DNA of 64,000 bases from Fonticula-like sp. SCN 57-25 (taxonomy: Eukaryota; Nucleariida; Rotosphaerida): positions 1 through 64,000 of the forward strand of contig MEDX01000003.1 of NCBI GenBank assembly GCA_001724245.1, written 5' to 3'. The translations under genes were made by a program, and so were the position numbers. The notes beneath the pieces were generated by a model. The model saw only the letters and a program-made list of their open reading frames with translations, searched no databases and was not told the DNA's origin. Numbering within the stretch: the stretch's first letter is position 1; each line of letters starts with the position of its first letter. This document shows positions 32,477 through 44,226 of this stretch, in pieces.

Positions 32477-33613
32477 ATGCGGTGCACAGAGGACACCGGC
32501 TTCCACCTGATTGCGTGGACGTTTATCCTCAGCGCCCATTTATCCACAGTGTTTGGCGTGCTTCGACCATGGCTGGGAGTGTCGACGGCGGGCGTGTGGC
32601 TGCAGGTCATCTTTAACACGCTCGTCTTCTTTGTTTACTATAACCTGTTAAGGGCCACCCACACGGACCCGGGATCCGTTCCCGTAGGCTGGGTACGCCG
32701 AGCCTTCTTTGCACACTGTGCTAATTGGCCGAATTAGGTTCCGAGCGAGTCGTCGAGTGTCGAGGTGAAGAAAAAGTCTAGAGAGCCGCGTTTCTGCAAA
32801 AAGTGCAACGCGCTCAAGCCCGCGCGCGCCCACCACTGCTCGTACTGCCAGCGCTGCGTGCTTCGCATGGACCACCACTGTGCGCTTTCTTTTTCCGAGT
32901 GGTGCCAACTTATGCGCTTTGTTGTACAGGCCCGTGGATCCACAATTGCGTTGGGCATCGCAATCACCACTATTTTCTGCGGTTTCTCTTCTTCACGACG
33001 ATCGCCAGCCTGACGTGCCTCCTTATCAACATTGTCCGCCTCACGACGATCGCCCCGTCGCACAAGGTACGTGCCTGCGCCCTATCGGCGAACGCGCGCT
33101 TACCCGTTTCACGTGCAGGTGCCAGGGGCGCCGTCCGTGTCCGCGGGCGAGATCGTGTCGATGGCCATGTCGCTCGTGATCTGCGTCCCGATCGTGCTCG
33201 CCGTCGGCCTGCTCCTCATCTCGCAGCTGATTTCGCTGGCGTCCAACATGACCACGATTGAGGGATTTGAGGTCGAGCGCGTGGAGCGCGAAGTGCGGCG
33301 CGGCCGCATGGCAAAGGTCCGCTGCCCCGTCTCTCTTTTCTGCAGCCCACTCACGATGCCGCAGCACGCGTTCCCGTACGACCTTGGCTGCTGGCGCAAC
33401 TACACGTCGCTTCTTGGGCCGAACATGTTGTCATGGTTTTTCACGTCGGTGCCCGCTGGCGACGGCTATAACTTTGAGATGCGCCTCCCCGCGGACGTGG
33501 AGGCGGGGGCGTACGAATGGCCGCCGCCGGGCTTGAACAAGCCAAAGGCGAGGGCGGCGGCTGAGCCCGACAAGGCGGCTGATGGACAGGACAAGACCGA
33601 CAAGCAGTCTTAG
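32477..33613 (+). CDS. DHHC-type protein S-acyltransferase
   Basis: Integral membrane enzyme that palmitoylates cysteines. Exons 32477..32692, 32738..32879, 32930..33066, 33119..33316 and 33365..33613 give 313 aa. Two N-terminal helices, then the cysteine-rich domain ([36 protein letters not shown]) with the catalytic DHHC split by an intron. Two more helices follow ([37 protein letters not shown]). The [19 protein letters not shown] motif and [14 protein letters not shown] resemble the Pfa4/ZDHHC6-like cytosolic tail. Intron 4 (33317..33364) is in frame and starts GTCCGC; if retained the protein gains 16 residues. A variable Lys/Asp-rich tail ends the protein. Confidence 0.94.
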
Positions 33614-33869
33614 CAGACGCCCTTTTTGTTTTGGCGCTTGCTGATGTCAACGTGTGTTTCCTTTTATTCAGTATGTATTTTTGTATTATGTCACTAAATT
33701 ATAATGAACATTACTCGTACATTACAAAACAACATCTTGCGCTCTCATCACCGTCATTAACTATAGTAATAAATACCACTATCAAAACTATAACCTATCA
33801 CTTCGTCCTCTGCTCTCCTCTTCAGCGACATCATACCCCAGATTCTACCCTAGATTGCTGACAGCCACG

Positions 33870-36800
33870 ATGACCAAGTCGCAGCGGGCCAAGAAGGCCC
33901 AGACGGCCGACTTTCAGGTGCGCGCCGCGGCCTGCCGGCACTCTTGCGTGTACTAATGACCGCATACAGAAAGCAAAAATCAAGGTAGGCAAGAAGAAGC
34001 TTGCGCCGCTAAACTCGACGGATGTTTCGTTCAAATCAAAGGGTACGCGCGATCCGGGCACGTGGGACGCAGCTCACTCACCGTTTCTGATGCTGTGCAG
34101 CTCTCGTTATCCCTGGCCAAAGCTCTCTTGAGGACAAGGGCGACGTGACGAATTCCCGCAAGCTGACATTGAAGGATCTCCTTGGCCAGCTCAAGCACTA
34201 CAGCCCCAACGTCCGCAAAGGTGCGTGGTCTTCTGCCCCATTTGGCCGATCTGACCGCCGATCGCGTCGCAGATGCGCTTTACGGCATTGCAGATCTGCT
34301 CAAGCGTCACCCGACTGCTTTGACGGGCCACTTGGGTCTTGTGATGGAGGGCGTTTTGCCTTTGGCAGTTGATGAGGTGCGTCCTTTTCATCCTTGACCC
34401 CCACCCGCTAACGCGCCGAATGTAGGCGCCGCCTGTCCGCCAGGCCCTCCGCAGCCTACTGGAGATATTTGGAAAGGACTTTCCGGCCACCGTAATGAGC
34501 CCCTTTATGCGCCTGTTTCAAGTGTACGCGACAGCGGCTATGACGCACATTTTTGAGGACATTCGCCTGTCGTCACTCGACCTCGTGGACACGTGGACCG
34601 CCGCGTACCCGCAGTCGGCCACGGTCATGCGCAAGCAGCTCATGCCTCTCTACGTGAGCCTGCTCACAAACATATCGTCGGCGGACGCCTCGCGCAAGTC
34701 AGACGGCTCGGCGGCGCCCAAGCCCACGGCCGGGAGACTTTTGTCGGCGCCGAGCAGCCGCCTCAGCTTGACAGAGGTGCGCTCGCCGGCCACGCCCCGT
34801 TCTACCCTTGACTAACCATGCTGTGATGCAGTCGCGCGGCCGCATTCTGCTAAGTCTCTATGCTTTTTTGGATCTTGTCCTCCATTCGCACCGTGATTCG
34901 TACGCCTCTTTAGTGACTTTTGGCCAATGCTAAGATCATGCTAGTTTTTGGTTCGCGTCGATTGATGATGCTCAGCTTGCCGGTGAGCAAGCCGGTAGCG
35001 GGGGCATTGGCTCTGCGCCGCTCGACTTGCACGCCGGCGACGCGGAGGCCGACCAGCAAGCGGCGACGCTCTCATCGTTTGACCTGCACGCTGCCGGCGA
35101 CATGCAGCTTTTCATGGGCACCGTGCTGCCCGTCCTGATGGAGTGTTGGATGGAGCACGCCGCGGCGACCTTTCCGTCCACCGAGATCAACGACTTGACC
35201 AAGCTTGCCATCCTCAACCCCGTGCTGCGCACGATGAACCTGCTCTGGCGGCAGTACTCGCTGATCCAGGCGACGCCCGACTACAAGTTTGTCGGCCAAT
35301 TTGTGCGCGACCTGGAGCGCCACGTCTCGCAGTACTTTCCGTTTGGCCAGGGCAGCTACCTTATCACAAACCCAAAGGTGCGCATGCTCGCGGAGCCTCT
35401 TCGTTGCTTGCTAATGCCATGCTTCTGTTTGTTGTCGCAACCAGGCGCAGGTCATGCTCGAGTCGATGAGCTTTGAGTACTGTGAGCTTGCGTCGCATCT
35501 GCTCGTATGCGGCGCGCCGGCCTCGTTTGGGACGTCGATGCTGCGCGCGTGCACGTTCGCCACCAAGCTGCTTCAGGATTGGCCCCCTGGGTCGTCGGCC
35601 GAGACGCTGGAGCGCTTGCTGCCACTCATCTGGCGGCACGCGCTGCAGTGCACGCCATCGAGCAAGGATCTATTGTCCGCGTTTGAAAAGTTTTACCTGA
35701 GCGTGTCGCCCCGTTCGCCGACGGCCAAGACAGCGGCGCGCTTCTACGTGGCGCTCATCACGCATCGCCGCAAGGGCTCGCAGCTGCTGCACGACGCGGC
35801 GGACCTGCAGCCCTTTTGGCGCACCTTTGTTGGCTCGATCCCGCGCACACTGTGGGAGCTGCGCAACACGGACGTTGACTTTTCCGACCGCCTGCTGGGG
35901 TGTCTTTCCCAGATGCTGCGCACGTCGTCGGGCGGCGACATTGTGGACGTGGCCGCGACGCAGGCGGCGCTCGTACCGTTCTTTTTTAAGCAGGTGCGAG
36001 CAGGCGGCCGGCCACAGCCCGTGCGCGTCTTTGGCCCGTTCGCGACCCTGCCGGCAGCGACGCGCAGCCGCGCGCTGGACCTCCTCTTCTACCTCAGGCC
36101 GCTGCAGCCAAAGCTTCTCTCGGCGCTCCTCGTCGCGCTCTCATCGGGCGCCGTGGATGCCGACACGGTCCGCTACGCGCTACAGGTTGTCCGCCTGTGT
36201 GAGACCGCCGGCGACGGTGCCGACACCTTCCTGAGCTTTTACGCGTCGATCCTCTTTGGCGTCAGCGCCGCTGACGCGGCCGTCGAGCAGCAGGCGGCCG
36301 CGCCCGCCGCGCAGAACGTGTCGGGCGTCTTGCTGTTCCACGCGAGTGACGTTATCAAGACGCGCCGCGTGCTCATGAGCAACCTGCTCGACAAGAATGA
36401 GCCGCTGACGCACGCCACGTTTGTCCAGCGCCGCATTGGTATCATCCGGGCGGCGCTCGACTGCCTCGCGTCCACGTCGCTTGCGTCACCCGCGGACGTC
36501 CTTGCTCAGCTCGAGCCGCTCGCTGACGAGCTTCTGGCGGCCGCGTGCGCGCCGGACCTGCTCCTCGCCGTGCTGATGCTCCTCGCGGACCGCCGCCTGG
36601 CGCCGGCCACCGCCATGCCGCTCGGCGCGCAGGCGGGGCGGCTCGCGCTCGCTCTTGTGTGCCACGTGGCGCTGCCCGCCGAGGCCGCCGACGGGGGCCA
36701 GGTGGTCATGGACGAGGTGATGGCGCTCATGGCCGCGCGGCCCGAGGTGCTGGTGCAGTGCCTGGCCGAGGCGGCCTCCCAGCTGGGGGAGAGCGCCAAG

Positions 36801-36995
36801 GACGAGGAGCGCCAGCAGAGGATATGTACAGGCACATACGAGATTCTGCGCGACAGGACAAATTGCCTCGAGATGGAGAGGCACGCGGGGACAGTGCAGG
36901 CGTTTGCTTCCGCCGTCCAGGAGTGCGGCGGGGAGGCGGCGAGGCACCTCAATGCGCACTTGAAGTTTACGTTTGGGAGACTCGCGTCGTGGTGA
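33870..36995 (+). CDS. TEX10: TEX10 / Ipi1, Rix1-complex subunit
   Basis: Armadillo/HEAT-type partner of PELP1/Rix1 in pre-60S maturation. Eight exons (33870..33917, 33970..34042, 34101..34220, 34273..34376, 34426..34776, 34832..34899, 34945..35377, 35445..36995) give 915 aa, close to human TEX10 (929) and much longer than yeast Ipi1. The conserved N-terminus is clear: KAKIKVGKKKLAPLNSTDVS, SRKLTLKDLLGQLKHYSPNV, RKDALYGIADLLKRHP, and ATAAMTHIFEDIRLSSLDLV. The C-terminal two-thirds is helical and Ala/Leu-rich without other motifs. Intron 5' ends are GTGCG or GTACG in all seven introns. Confidence 0.93.
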
Positions 36996-37176
36996 GCGGT
37001 TGTGGCAATGTTTGTACATATGTAATAGATATTTGGGCTATGCGCATACTTTATCGAGTGTAGACACTCTGTTCCATCTCGTTTGACTTCAAAGACACTA
37101 TATATTTTTTGTCGCGAACACTTCCCCTGACCTGGACTCGCTGTGATTCGTCCGGATTCGTCAGTGTTGTTTTGCC

Positions 37177-38111
37177 ATGTCAGCAAGGAGGCGGCTACCC
37201 GTCGTGATCACGGTACGCTGGGCTGTTTTCCTGCTCATTTCGCTCATGTTGCCTGTAAATAGGGATGCGACACTGGCTTTGGCCGCATGCTTGTTGAGCG
37301 CCTCATCTCTGAAGGGTGGCCGGTCTGGGCTCTGTGCCTCATGCAGTCATCGGCCGATGAGCTTGCTCGTCTGGGCGCTTCCGTCGCGGCGGTGCTGGAC
37401 GTGACCGATCACGCGGCGATCCTTGCAATAGCCGCCCGCTGCTCTCGCGAGTGCCCCGACGGCATTCATGCGCTTGTTAACAATGCGGGCGTAGGCTGCG
37501 GCGCCCATCTCGAGTGGGCGTCCGCCCCTGCCATCATGGCCACCGTAAACGTTAATCTGGTCGGCCTGATCTTTATGACGCAGGCGTTCCTTCCTCTCCT
37601 TCGCCTCAGCGGCCGCGGTCGCCTTGTCAACGTGTCGAGTATGCTTGGGCGCATAGGCGTGCCCGGCCTGGCCGTGTACTGCGCTACCAAGCACGGCGTC
37701 GAAGGGTTCTCCGATGCCGTGCGCCAGGAGATGAAGCCATTTGGCGTCACCGTGAGCATCATTGAGCCGGGCTTTATGCAGACGCCCATTGTCCACGACG
37801 CCTACGAGCGGCTCGTGGAGGCGTACAAGGGCGCTCCGGCGCACATACGGGAGGCGTACGGCGACCTGTACGTCGCGTCGCTCAGAGAGCAGGTGATCAC
37901 GGCGACGGTCGACAACGCGGGCGACCCAATAGACGTGCTCAACGCGATGATGCACGCGGTCACGGCCGCGTCGCCAAGGGCAAGGTACGCCATCGGGACA
38001 GACATGATGATGGCGCGCATCGCAAGCATGATGCCGGCACAGGTGAGCGACTGGCTGCAGGGGATAGGAAAGTCAACAGTGATCCCGAGCGGAGCAAAGC
38101 CTCGACTGTAG
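37177..38111 (+). CDS. Short-chain dehydrogenase/reductase (retinol/17-beta-HSD-like)
   Basis: Exons 37177..37212 and 37263..38111 give 294 aa. Rossmann fold with the cofactor motif VVITGCDTGFGRML, LDVTD, the NNAG motif, the catalytic Ser in LVNVSSMLG, and YCATKHG with the catalytic Tyr and Lys. EPGFMQTP follows the active site. The TGCDTGFG form is typical of the SDR9C group (RDH16, HSD17B6, BDH1), which oxidise retinoids or steroids, but substrate cannot be read from sequence. A basic N-terminus (MSARRRLP) without a clear membrane helix. Confidence 0.88.
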
Positions 38112-38277
38112 GCACACCACGCTTGTATCACATATTTTGTACACTACTTGGCGTTTTTCTTGGATAATTGTGTTAAATTAAGCAAAAGCCATTGTTTTTT
38201 ACTATACTAGACTATGTGCATGTCTTGTTGACCATAGATTAGAATCTTTGCATATATATATCTGCCCCTCAAGTAAC

Positions 38278-39342
38278 ATGACGGCGAGGCGGGCGATGTC
38301 GGCCAGCGCCTTTTTGGCGCTCGCCGTGCTCGCCGCGGCGCTTTTATTAAACCTACCTTCAGACGGAGACCACACCAAGCTGAGGATATCTCGCTTCTCC
38401 TATGTGGGCGTGCAGGCTCTGAGCGAGGGATCGGCGGCTGATGTCGCGGTTCTACTGGACGCTGTCGAGCGCCCGTTGGATGCGGCGGTGCCCGAGCACA
38501 TTGAGCGGATGGGTCGGCTGTTGAGCGGTCACCCGAGCGCGCTGCGCTGGCTGCTTGGCCCCGTCCAGTACGACGCGCTCACAATCAAGTCTCCCGTCTA
38601 CGAGGACCTTGGCACCGGCATGTTTCACGTCAGCGTGCGGGAGGCGGCCGGCGACCAGTGCCGCGCCGCGTTCCCCGCCGCGCTCCTGCTCCAGGGCGTC
38701 GATCCTGCCCGCCTTTGGCCCGCCTCTTTGTCGAGCGCCGCGCCGCTTCCTTTTGATTCTGTCCTGCGCGAGTGGCCCGGCGAGATCCGCGCCGCGTCGA
38801 CGGATCCCGCTGTTGTCCTCGCCGCCCGCGACGAGATCGAGCCGAGCCCGGCGGGTGTGAGCGTCGTCGTCGCAGTCTCGGACCTTTCCGCCTCCCGCGC
38901 GTTCTACGAAGGCGGCCTCGGTCTTCGCGTGCACCACGTGGACGCGTCGCGGGTGTGGTTCCGCCTCGGGTCGGGCGGCGACTGGCTCATCTTGGACGCG
39001 AGCCCGCGTGGCAGCGGCTGCGTGGCCGCCGGCGCATTGGGGATGGAGCTCAGTTGCGACCAGCGGGCCCCCATCGACTGCGTGACCGAGTACGCCGTGT
39101 CACACTTGGGGTCGCGCCCGTGGCTGGCGCGGGTGCTGGGCGCGCGCGCCGGGGCCGTTGTGGGCGCATTTTTGAACCGGGTGGCCGGCCGCTGGGTGAC
39201 GCCGGCGACCGCCGCGTTCGGGCCCGTGCTGCAAGGCCCCGAGGGGAGCAGAATGCCGGGCAGGGAGGCGATCGTCGCCACCGTTGACCCCGATGGTAAC
39301 ATCGTGCAGATCACGGCGGGGGGCTGGGTCAACACCGCCTAG
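38278..39342 (+). CDS. Membrane-anchored VOC (glyoxalase/bleomycin-resistance fold) protein
   Basis: Single exon, 354 aa from the ATG at 38278. An N-terminal signal anchor (FLALAVLAAALLLNL) is followed by a region without recognised domain (residues 35-195), then a vicinal-oxygen-chelate module. In that module SVVVAVSDLSASRAFYEGGL and RVHHVDASRVWFRLG form one beta-alpha-beta-beta-beta unit, and IVATVDPDGNIVQIT the end of the second. The usual metal ligands (His on the first strand, Glu after DPDGN) are replaced, so it may not be a metal enzyme. TATATATA lies about 20 bases upstream of the start. Function unknown. Confidence 0.75.
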   Translation: MTARRAMSASAFLALAVLAAALLLNLPSDGDHTKLRISRFSYVGVQALSEGSAADVAVLLDAVERPLDAAVPEHIERMGRLLSGHPSALRWLLGPVQYDALTIKSPVYEDLGTGMFHVSVREAAGDQCRAAFPAALLLQGVDPARLWPASLSSAAPLPFDSVLREWPGEIRAASTDPAVVLAARDEIEPSPAGVSVVVAVSDLSASRAFYEGGLGLRVHHVDASRVWFRLGSGGDWLILDASPRGSGCVAAGALGMELSCDQRAPIDCVTEYAVSHLGSRPWLARVLGARAGAVVGAFLNRVAGRWVTPATAAFGPVLQGPEGSRMPGREAIVATVDPDGNIVQITAGGWVNTA

Positions 39343-39603
39343 CGGGGAACAAGCCGCATCATGTACACTAGTCTCACGGCAAGAATCAACTGAAAATAAC
39401 TATCGTATTTGTATTGAGTCATTAGAACTGCGCGCTACTACATAGGATTAATGAAGCACAGGAAGAAGAAAATATGATGATGACAAGGGAAAGCGGGATA
39501 TCGGTGGGTGAATGATTGACAGCCGCATTACAATATAACTGAAGAAGAAACTTTGCACTGCCGCACTGCGGCTGCATTCAGACAAAAAAGGTTTTCACTA
39601 GAA

Positions 39604-42600
39604 CTAAGAGCGCTTGCCCTTCCTTTCGGCGAGCATTGCCTTGAGCACCTCCTCGTCCTCGATCTCATCGTCATCGTCGGCGATGCCGTCGATGGCGATG
39701 CGCGCGAGGTACGTCTCGCGCTCGATGGCGACGCGGACGGGCCCGGGAACGTCGGGGATCATGAAAGCGATGAGCAGCTTGAGGCCGATCACGACGTGCT
39801 CAAAGACGAGGACGATGACGAGGCGGCCGGCGAGGAGGAACGCGTCCTCCTCGTCGTTGGTGAGCGAGGGCGGCACGTGCATGATGCCGCGCAGCATCTC
39901 CTTGACCCACGCGGACGAGAAGGCGACGATGAAGCTGTTGGTGATGACGCACATGATGCCGAGGCTCTCGAGGATGACGTACCAGGTGCCAATGTCCTCG
40001 GCGATGAGCGCCGGCGGGCGCTGGTACTTTGTGAGGCGCTTGTAAGAGTCGGTACGGATCTCGACAATGTTGTTGAGGAGCGCAAAGAAAGGGCCCAGCG
40101 GGAAGGCCACGACGAACAGCGTGATGAAGCCAAACTGGAGCGCCATCTCGTTGTAGTCGTCAAAGAGGAGGCCCGTGATGGGCGACAGGTTCTCGTCCTT
40201 GACCCACTGCGGCACGCGGCTAAAGTCGTCGCGCGGGTCCGTCGGCAGGTCCGAGCTGTACAGCGCCTTGGCGCGCTCGGCGTACTTGACCGCCATGGCA
40301 TCCTTGTTGCGCGCCTCGGAGGTGCTCTTGAGGTAGTTGATGACGTACGGCACGACGACCTCGGTGACCTGGTTCAGCAGCTGCTTGCCGACAAAGATAA
40401 TCGCAAGCTGGATCATGAGCTCGGTGAAGCACGAGCCAAAGTCGCATTCGTCGCGGAGGGACGGCACGCCAAAGATGTTGCGGGCGACCGTGCCCTTGAA
40501 GAAGGCAATGTAAAAGAGCGACGTGTACGAGTTGAGGAACTGGAAGAAGAAGGTCTTGACGATGAGCGCGTCCTGGTACTCGGTCTCGGTCTTGTGGTTC
40601 TCCCAGTCGTTCAGGTACTTTGCAACGTACTGGAAGAGCTCGTTGAGCACGACGATGGCAAACAAGTTGATGATGGCGGCCGTGATCGTGGAGACGTAGT
40701 AGGGGTCGGTCCAGTAGCACGTCTCGCGGTAGGGGTCGCCGGGGAGCGCGTAGTTGTCATAGTAGCTGAGCGAGCACTGGCTGCGGGTCAAAAAGCTGGT
40801 GCAGGCGGGCTGGCACCAGCCGTCGGCGTCGGTGCCGATCCAGGCGCACGAGGTGACATCGGAATCCGGCTCGGTCGGCGTGTACTGCAGCGGCGCGCCG
40901 TTGCATGCGGCCGACGTCATAAAGGTAAAGCAGGGGTCATTGCAGTCGACGTGAGGGATCGGCGTGCTCGTCTTGTTGGCACACGTGGCTCCATAGTTGT
41001 CGCCGCCAACAATGTCGCACTCGCCAAAGTAGTTGAGAGCCCACACGCGGTAAGTGAGGGCGCCGGCAACCGAGCCCAGCACGATGAGAATGGCAAGCGC
41101 GATGCAGGTGCACGAAGTGGCCATCTTGGCGTAGCGAATGGACGAGGGGTAGTGGAACTCGACGCGGCCCGTGACGGGCGAGATGCGCGTCTTGGTACCG
41201 TACCAGTCAGGGCGGTTGTCCTCCATCTCCTCATAGTCGAGCACGTCCCAGCGCCAGCCGAGGTACGCCTGCTTGCGCTTCCACATTTCGAGGTAAACAG
41301 TGGCCCAAATCGCAATGAAAGCACCAAACGGAATCGTCAGCGCGTTGTCAAACACGCGCGACACGCCGGTAACCATCGATGCGGTAAAGTTGTCAATGTC
41401 AAACGAATTTACGATGCCGTAGATGAAGACGATCACGCCTACCAGCGAGGCAGACCAGAGCCACGTCGTGTAGAAGCCGAGGAACGCAAAATAAAGAGCG
41501 ATACGCTCGCCGAAATACTCGCGAATGTCGTCGAGCGGCTGCGCCTTGAAGAGCGCCGAGGAGGAGCCCCACGTCTTGGCGAGGCGCGCACGCGAGTCGC
41601 GGTCGGCATTGCGGTGCTTGCTGCTGCCGTCGTGCAGGGGAAAGAACTTGTCGTAGATGCCCTGCGACACCATGCGGGTGATACCAATGGACCGATCCGC
41701 CTTGCAGTGCGGGTTGTCGATGCGATGCACTTCCGTGACCGAGAGGAAGGTGTGGGTGACGATTTGGTACGTGATGTACGAACGGTGGGCCTTTGTGAAG
41801 AACAGGCGCTTCACGCGACCGAGAGGCTCGTTGCCGGCAACAGGTTCGCGATCCTCGCCACCGCGGAATTCGGCCAGCTTGTTCACGCGCAGCGGAGCGC
41901 TAGGCTCGGGGACGGCAGCCTCGGCGAAGCCAATCAGGGCCATGAACTTGTTGTACCACTCGTTGTGCGGCGGCGCCACGTCCAGCGGCTTGTTCAGAGG
42001 AAGGTTCATGTTCAGGGCCTCTGCCTTGCGCAAAAGGACACTGAACGGCACAATGATCTTGACAAAGACAGAGCGGCTAAAGATGTCACTGTCGTGCTCG
42101 AGGATCAGGCCGCGCTTGAGCAGCTTGCGTTCCCAGCAGGCGCGAACACTCGTCAAATTATTTTCCGACTCTTCAAACTTGATAACATAGTCCACCGAGC
42201 GCGAGCGGTACACGACCTTGACAATGGCATCGCCGCGCTCTTCGCCGGCTTCAACGGGGGTGAGTGGGCAAAGTCAACGTGATCAAAATCTAGCGTACAA
42301 AACTCCTCCATGGCGTCATAGTAGCTCGTTTGGCTGTCCTTGTTGCGGTTGCGATACGCCTTCACCTTGTTGAACAGTTCGCGATCAGCCTGGTCCCGCA
42401 AGTAGATCACGGTGTCGCCCACGCGCTCGAGGACCGTGTCGGGGTACAGGCCCACAACTTCGTCGGCCACTTCCTGCACGCACGCATTAGGACCATCGGC
42501 ATGAATTCAGCTCAAAAATCGTACAAAGCAGAATGGCCGATGGTTGATCAGCGACGAGGTCGACTTGCCCTGTTCAATGTCGACCATCGCGATCTGGCTC

Positions 42601-42614
42601 TCAGGCTGCGCCAT
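39604..42614 (-). CDS. ANO-like: Anoctamin (TMEM16) family membrane protein
   Basis: Calcium-activated scramblase or chloride-channel family; about ten membrane helices. Exons (minus) 42525..42614, 42299..42473 and 39604..42248 give 969 aa. The N-terminal cytosolic part includes VYRSRSVDYVIKFEESENN. The entry to the anoctamin domain reads YFGERIALYFAFLGFYTTWL. Later blocks are WENHKTETEYQDALIVKTF, FLNSYTSLFYIAFFKG and ALQFGFITLFVVAFPLGPFF, with NNIVEIRTDSYKR after it. A Cys-rich extracellular loop lies near residues 500-600. The acidic residues that bind calcium in helices 6-8 should be checked by alignment. Shares a divergent promoter with HSP90. A 909-residue ORF on the opposite strand is a codon-bias shadow. 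Confidence 0.95.
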
Positions 42615-42773
42615 GGCGGTAGCAGCGGCAGGGCAGGGTTTACCCGGAACCCCGAGCCGAATCTGACCCGAGAATTGACCCAGGACTGCTGAAACGCATG
42701 CGACTTCTGATTTTCACACACTTTTCTGATTTTGGCTGATTTCATCGATTTCTCAAGGGGCAATGCCTCATCA

Positions 42774-42794
42774 TTCTGGAAAGTTCCATCAGAA
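42774..42794 (+). promoter_or_regulatory. Heat-shock element upstream of HSP90
   Basis: TTCTGGAAAGTTC is a perfect three-unit HSE (nTTCnnGAAnnTTC), with a further GAA at 42792-42794 after a 5-base gap. It lies about 90 bases upstream of the TATA box and 160 bases before the start codon. The matching regulator HSF is encoded at 62798. Confidence 0.85.
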
Positions 42795-42862
42795 AAAAAA
42801 CAAGATCCAAGTGAACATAATCTTGCGTACAGTTGGCTCTTTCTTCCATTGCGTTCGATGTG

Positions 42863-42869
42863 TATATAA
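42863..42869 (+). promoter_or_regulatory. TATA box of HSP90
   Basis: TATATAA, 88 bases before the ATG and downstream of the heat-shock element; spacing suits an inducible core promoter. Confidence 0.7.
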
Positions 42870-42956
42870 CCATGCTGTCACCGAGGAAAAGAGTTCGCAC
42901 TTTTCTTTTGCGCTACCAAACATCTTGCGGTGAGCAGTGGGCAGGAACCAAAAGCC

Positions 42957-44193
42957 ATGGCGGACAATGTCGAGACTTTTGCCTTCCAGGCTGAGATTAG
43001 CCAGCTGATGAGTCTTATCATCAACACGTTCTACTCGAACAAGGATATTTTCCTTCGCGAGCTGATCAGTAACGCGTCGGATGCCCTGGACAAGATCCGC
43101 TACGAGAGCCTGACGGATCCGTCCAAGCTCGACTCCCACAAGGACCTCGAGATCACCATTGTCCCCAACAAGGAGGCCAAGACCCTCACCATCCGCGACT
43201 CTGGTATTGGTATGACCAAGGCTGACCTCGTCAACAACCTCGGTACCATCGCCAAGTCCGGCACCAAGGCGTTCATGGAGGCCCTCCAGACCGGCGCTGA
43301 CATTAGCATGATTGGTCAGTTTGGTGTTGGTTTCTACTCGGCCTACCTCGTTGCCGACAACGTTGTTGTCACCTCCAAGCACAACGACGACGAGCAGTAC
43401 GTCTGGGAGTCGAGCGCCGGCGGCAAGTTCACCGTTCGCCACGACCCCACCAACTCGCTCGGCCGCGGTACCGCGATCACCCTCCACCTTAAGGAGGACC
43501 AGCTCGACTACCTCGACGAGAAGCGCATCAAGGACATTGTCAAGAAGCACTCCGAGTTCATCGGCTACCCGATCAAGCTTATGGTGACCAAGGAGGTCAG
43601 CAAGGAGGTCGAGGACGACGCCGAGGAGGCTGAGGAGAAGAAGGAGGAGGCCAAGATCGAGGAGGTTAACGAGGACGAGGAGGAGGAGAAGAAGAAGAAG
43701 AAGACCGTCACCGAGACCACCACCGAGCTTGAGGAGCTTAACAAGACCAAGCCCATCTGGACCCGCAACCCTGACGATATTTCGCAGGAGGAGTACGGCG
43801 CGTTCTACAAGTCGCTCTCGAACGACTGGGAGGACCACCTCTCGGTCAAGCACTTCTCGGTCGAGGGTCAGCTTGAGTTCCGCGCCATCCTCTTCGTTCC
43901 CCGTCGTGCTCCCTTCGACATGTTCGAGAGCAAGAAGAAGCGCAACAACATCAAGCTCTATGTCCGCCGCGTCTTCATTATGGACGACTGCGAGGACCTG
44001 ATCCCCGAGTGGCTCGGCTTCATCAAGGGTATTGTTGACTCTGAGGATCTCCCGCTCAACATTTCCCGCGAGATGCTCCAGCAGAACAAGATCCTCAAGG
44101 TCATCAAGAAGAACATTGTCAAGAAGGCCGTCGAGATGTTCTTTGAGATTGCTGAGGACAAGGAGAACTTTAAGAAGTTCTACGAGGCGTTCG

Positions 44194-44226
<33 letters not shown>

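Larger units (their letters stand above)
42615..42956. other. Divergent anoctamin/HSP90 intergenic region
   Basis: 342 bases holding the HSP90 heat-shock element and TATA box described separately. No gene inside. Confidence 0.7.

Noticed and set aside
33317-33364. In-frame 48-base segment of the DHHC gene as coding
   Set aside because: It can be read through, but ends in an AG and its removal joins MAK to [10 protein letters not shown] as in relatives; its GTCCGC start is atypical, so this is a preference rather than proof.
39553-42282. 909-residue ORF opposite the anoctamin gene
   Set aside because: It is the mirror of strong C/G third-position codon bias in a real gene; its composition is Arg/Val/Gly/Asp/His-rich and shows no fold or motif, while the minus strand encodes a clear anoctamin.
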